Assembly: GCA_027296805.1 (NCBI GenBank)
Contig: JAPUIR010000359.1
Coordinates: 1 to 6,051 of the forward strand
DNA from: Chloroflexota bacterium
GTDB lineage: Bacteria; Chloroflexota; Dehalococcoidia; Bin125
Length of the DNA stretch: 6,051 nt
Direction: 5' to 3'
Part shown: positions 1-6,051 of the stretch, piece after piece
Layout of the letters: each line of letters opens with the position of its first letter
Numbering within the stretch: position 1 is the first letter of the stretch
Position numbers and translations under genes: made by a program
The notes under the pieces: model-generated
What the model was told of the DNA's origin: nothing
What the model saw: only the letters and a program-made list of their open reading frames with translations
The model's database searches: none

Positions 1-1171
1 CCCCACGGCGTGCGCGGCACCGTCCTCGACGTCCGCGTCTTCCGCCGCGAAGAGCACGACGAATTGCCCGCCGGCGTGGACCAAATGGTCCGCGTCACCA
101 TCGCCGAGCGCCGCAAGCTCTCCGTGGGCGACAAGATGGCCGGCCGCCACGGCAACAAGGGTGTCATCTCCCGCATCCTCCCCCAGGAGGACATGCCCTA
201 CCTGGAAGACGGCACCCCGGTCGACATCATCCTCAACCCCATCGGCGTGCCCAGCCGCATGAACCTGGGCCAGGTACTGGAGACCCAGCTCGGCTGGGCC
301 GCCCACACCCTCGGCTTCCGCGCCATCACCCCCGTCTTCGACGGCGCCTCCGACGCCGCCATCGCCGACGCCATGGGCCGCGCCTGGATCGTTCGCGAAG
401 CGGGCGCCAACATCGTGCGCTCCGTTCCGGCTGAGCACGCCGCCGTGGCCAGCGTCGATCAGCCCCTCGTCGACGCCTGGCTGGACGAGCGTGGCTACGA
501 CCCCGCCGTCGTCTTCGATCAATCCCTGACCGGCGAGGCCCGCCGCATCTGCACGGAACTCTGGTTGGAATCCGTCGGCGAGAAGCGCGTCCGCGGACTG
601 CAAGCGGACAAGATCATCGCGCGCGTCAACACCGTCGTCGATGAAGGCCGCGGCGCATCCCCCATCGACGGCAAGCAATGGCTCGTCGACGGCCGCACGG
701 GCGTCCGCTTCGATCAGCCCATCACCGTCGGTTACATCTACATGCTGAAACTCAGCCACATGGTGGAGGACAAGATTCACGCCCGCTCCACCGGCCCCTA
801 CTCCCTCATCACCCAGCAACCGCTGGGCGGCAAAGCCCAGTTCGGTGGGCAGCGCTTCGGGGAGATGGAGGTCTGGGCCCTGGAGGCCTACGGCGCCGCC
901 CACATCCTCCAGGAGCTGCTCACCGTCAAGAGCGACGACGTCATCGGCCGCGTCAAAGCGTACGAGGCCATCGTCAAGGGTGATGCCGTGCTTGAGCCCG
1001 GCGTCCCCGAGTCATTCAAGGTCCTCGTCAAGGAACTGCAGTCGCTCGGCCTCTCCGTTGAGGTGCTCAACCAGGCGGAGGAGCGCGTGCAAATCGAAGA
1101 GGTCTCCGGGCAGGACGCGCCGGTACTCGGCGTGAACCTCTCGGGCTTTGAGGGAGAGGAAGTCACTACGA

Positions 1172-1179
<8 letters not shown>
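1..1179 (+). CDS. rpoB: RNA polymerase beta subunit, C-terminal part (5' truncated by window)
   Basis: This is the C-terminal 392 residues of the beta subunit, which with beta prime forms the catalytic core of cytosolic RNA polymerase. The reading frame is open from base 1 and begins PHGVRGTV, so the real start lies upstream; the GTG at 10 is an internal valine codon. Visible landmarks are [12 protein letters not shown] (residues 43-54 of the fragment), whose two lysines (K45, K53) correspond to the active-site lysines K1065 and K1073 of E. coli beta. Next come [18 protein letters not shown], then [12 protein letters not shown] and [19 protein letters not shown] near the C-terminus, which packs against beta prime. 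About 100 residues (roughly 125-222) are inserted between PVFDGA and the LVDGRTG motif. This is a lineage insertion that I recall from Chloroflexota-type RpoB. The end is the TGA at 1177-1179, overlapping rpoC. I see no frameshift and no missing key residue. The identification is essentially certain. Confidence 0.99.
1151..1162 (+). promoter_or_regulatory. Shine-Dalgarno region of rpoC inside the rpoB 3' end
   Basis: The purine run AGGGAGAGGAAG lies in the last codons of rpoB. Its GAGGA core ends 11 nt before the ATG at 1172. It supports 1172 as the rpoC start over the in-frame TTG at 1148, which lies upstream of this ribosome-binding site. The spacing is slightly long, so translation may also rely on ribosomes terminating at the overlapping rpoB stop. 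That coupling is inferred. Confidence 0.6.
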
Positions 1180-5641
<4,462 letters not shown>

Positions 5642-5663
5642 AAGAAATCAGGCCCAGCATCGC

Positions 5664-5692
5664 AAGGGGGCGGAGCCCAGCTCCGCCCCCTT
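5664..5692 (+). terminator. Hairpin downstream of rpoC, probable intrinsic terminator
   Basis: This is a perfect 13-bp stem (5664-5676 with 5680-5692) closed by a 3-nt CCA loop, very GC rich (AAGGGGGCGGAGC against its complement). It starts 22 nt after the rpoC stop, where an operon terminator is expected. The tail TTCTGCGTTCC is only weakly T rich, so release may be imperfect or helped by Rho, and the second hairpin at 5748 may act as a backup. The minus strand has no T tract on the other side, which favours plus-strand use. Confidence 0.75.
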
Positions 5693-5747
5693 CTGCGTTC
5701 CGCCACCTCGTCGGGCGGACAACAAACGCACGGGCGCGGCGACAAGA

Positions 5748-5775
5748 AAAGAGCGGGGCCGCAGCCCCGCTCTTT
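5748..5775 (-). terminator. Hairpin downstream of groL, probable intrinsic terminator, possibly bidirectional
   Basis: A perfect 12-bp stem (5748-5759 with 5764-5775) closes on a 4-nt loop. Read on the minus strand, the stem ends in Ts that continue as TTTTCTTG, a fair U tract, 37 nt past the groL stop. Read on the plus strand, the stem ends CTCTTT and is followed by GTGCG, so it could also stop rpoBC transcripts that pass the first hairpin. A shared terminator is common between convergent genes. The direction is inferred from the better T tract on the minus strand. Confidence 0.75.
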
Positions 5776-5788
5776 GTGCGTTTCGCTG

Positions 5789-5805
5789 GGCGGGCCGTCC
5801 CCGCC
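5789..5805 (-). other. Short GC hairpin just past the groL stop
   Basis: GGCGGG (5789-5794) pairs with CCCGCC (5800-5805) across a 5-nt loop. This 6-bp stem lies 7 nt beyond the groL stop codon on the minus strand. It has no T tract, so it is not a terminator by itself. It may be a small 3'-UTR structure or simply a result of high GC. Confidence 0.25.
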
Positions 5806-5812
5806 TGGCGGA

Positions 5813-6051
5813 CTAGTAGTCCATCGGCATTTCGGGCTGCGGCATCGCCGAGGGTGGCGCCGGGATATCGGCCACCAGCGACTCCGTCGTCAGCACCATG
5901 CCCGCGATCGAGACCGCGTTCTCTAGGGCCGACCGCACGACCTTGACCGGATCCACGATCCCCGCCTTGAACATGTCCTCGTAGACATCCGTGGCGGCGT
6001 TGTAGCCGTGGTCCCAGCTCTTGTTCTTCAGGACCTGGTCGATCACGACGG
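5813..6051 (-). CDS. groL: GroEL chaperonin (60-kDa), C-terminal part (5' truncated by window)
   Basis: These are the last 78 codons of the chaperonin that, with GroES, encloses and folds cytosolic proteins using ATP. The frame enters from the right edge and ends at a TAG (complement of 5813-5815); the start lies outside the window. The equatorial-domain C-terminus is clear: [13 protein letters not shown] carries the GYNAAT nucleotide-pocket motif, [18 protein letters not shown] contains the aspartate equivalent to the ATP-contacting D495 of E. coli GroEL, and [13 protein letters not shown] is the final conserved helix. The tail that follows is short and proline/methionine rich ([17 protein letters not shown]). 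It lacks the Gly-Gly-Met repeat of most GroELs. The gene converges on rpoC with 171 bp between stops and is a separate transcription unit. No groES is visible here; it could lie upstream of groL, outside the window. Confidence 0.97.
   Translation of the reverse strand, partial: VVIDQVLKNKSWDHGYNAATDVYEDMFKAGIVDPVKVVRSALENAVSIAGMVLTTESLVADIPAPPSAMPQPEMPMDY

Noticed and set aside
10..12. GTG as a start for the rpoB segment
   Set aside because: The conserved beta sequence is already in frame from base 1, and about two-thirds of RpoB must lie upstream, so this is an internal valine codon.
1148..1171. Upstream in-frame TTG as the rpoC start
   Set aside because: It would add MRERKSLR ahead of the family-typical [11 protein letters not shown] start. 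It lies before the GAGGA ribosome-binding purines and overlaps rpoB further. ATG at 1172 is preferred.
5642..5812. Small gene or regulatory RNA in the rpoC-groL gap
   Set aside because: Only hairpins with terminator character are seen. I found no start codon with a ribosome-binding site leading a coherent short frame, and no tRNA-like fold or recognisable promoter.

Overview
This window is a conserved housekeeping segment of a high-GC bacterial genome (roughly two-thirds G+C by eye). The most likely source is Chloroflexota (green non-sulfur lineage) or a close relative. Three things point there: the RpoC start [19 protein letters not shown] with a large coiled-coil insertion after the N-terminal zinc-binding module; a trigger loop without the proteobacterial SI3 insertion; and an RpoB insertion of about 100 residues placed directly after the PVFDGA motif. 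The taxon is inferred from remembered family features, not from a search.

Layout: positions 1-1179 (+) hold the C-terminal 392 codons of rpoB (RNA polymerase beta), open at the left edge. Positions 1172-5641 (+) hold the complete rpoC (beta prime, 1489 aa), which overlaps the rpoB stop by 8 nt and so looks translationally coupled to it. Positions 5642-5812 are a 171-bp intergenic region between converging genes. It holds two strong hairpins: one 22 nt past the rpoC stop, and one 37 nt past the groL stop on the other strand. Positions 5813-6051 (-) hold the last 78 codons of groL (GroEL chaperonin), open at the right edge.

RpoB and RpoC are the two large catalytic subunits of RNA polymerase and are made from one transcript. 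All expected active-site elements are present: the beta lysines, the NADFDGD magnesium loop, the bridge helix, the trigger loop and both zinc sites. GroEL folds cytosolic proteins. It is next to rpoC but on the opposite strand, so it belongs to a separate transcription unit.

I found no undescribed system, mobile element, CRISPR array or RNA gene. The points worth a second look are lineage-specific additions to the polymerase (a 184-residue coiled coil, a lysine/alanine-rich linker in the jaw region and a 77-residue acidic C-terminal tail), and a GroEL tail without the usual Gly-Gly-Met repeat.
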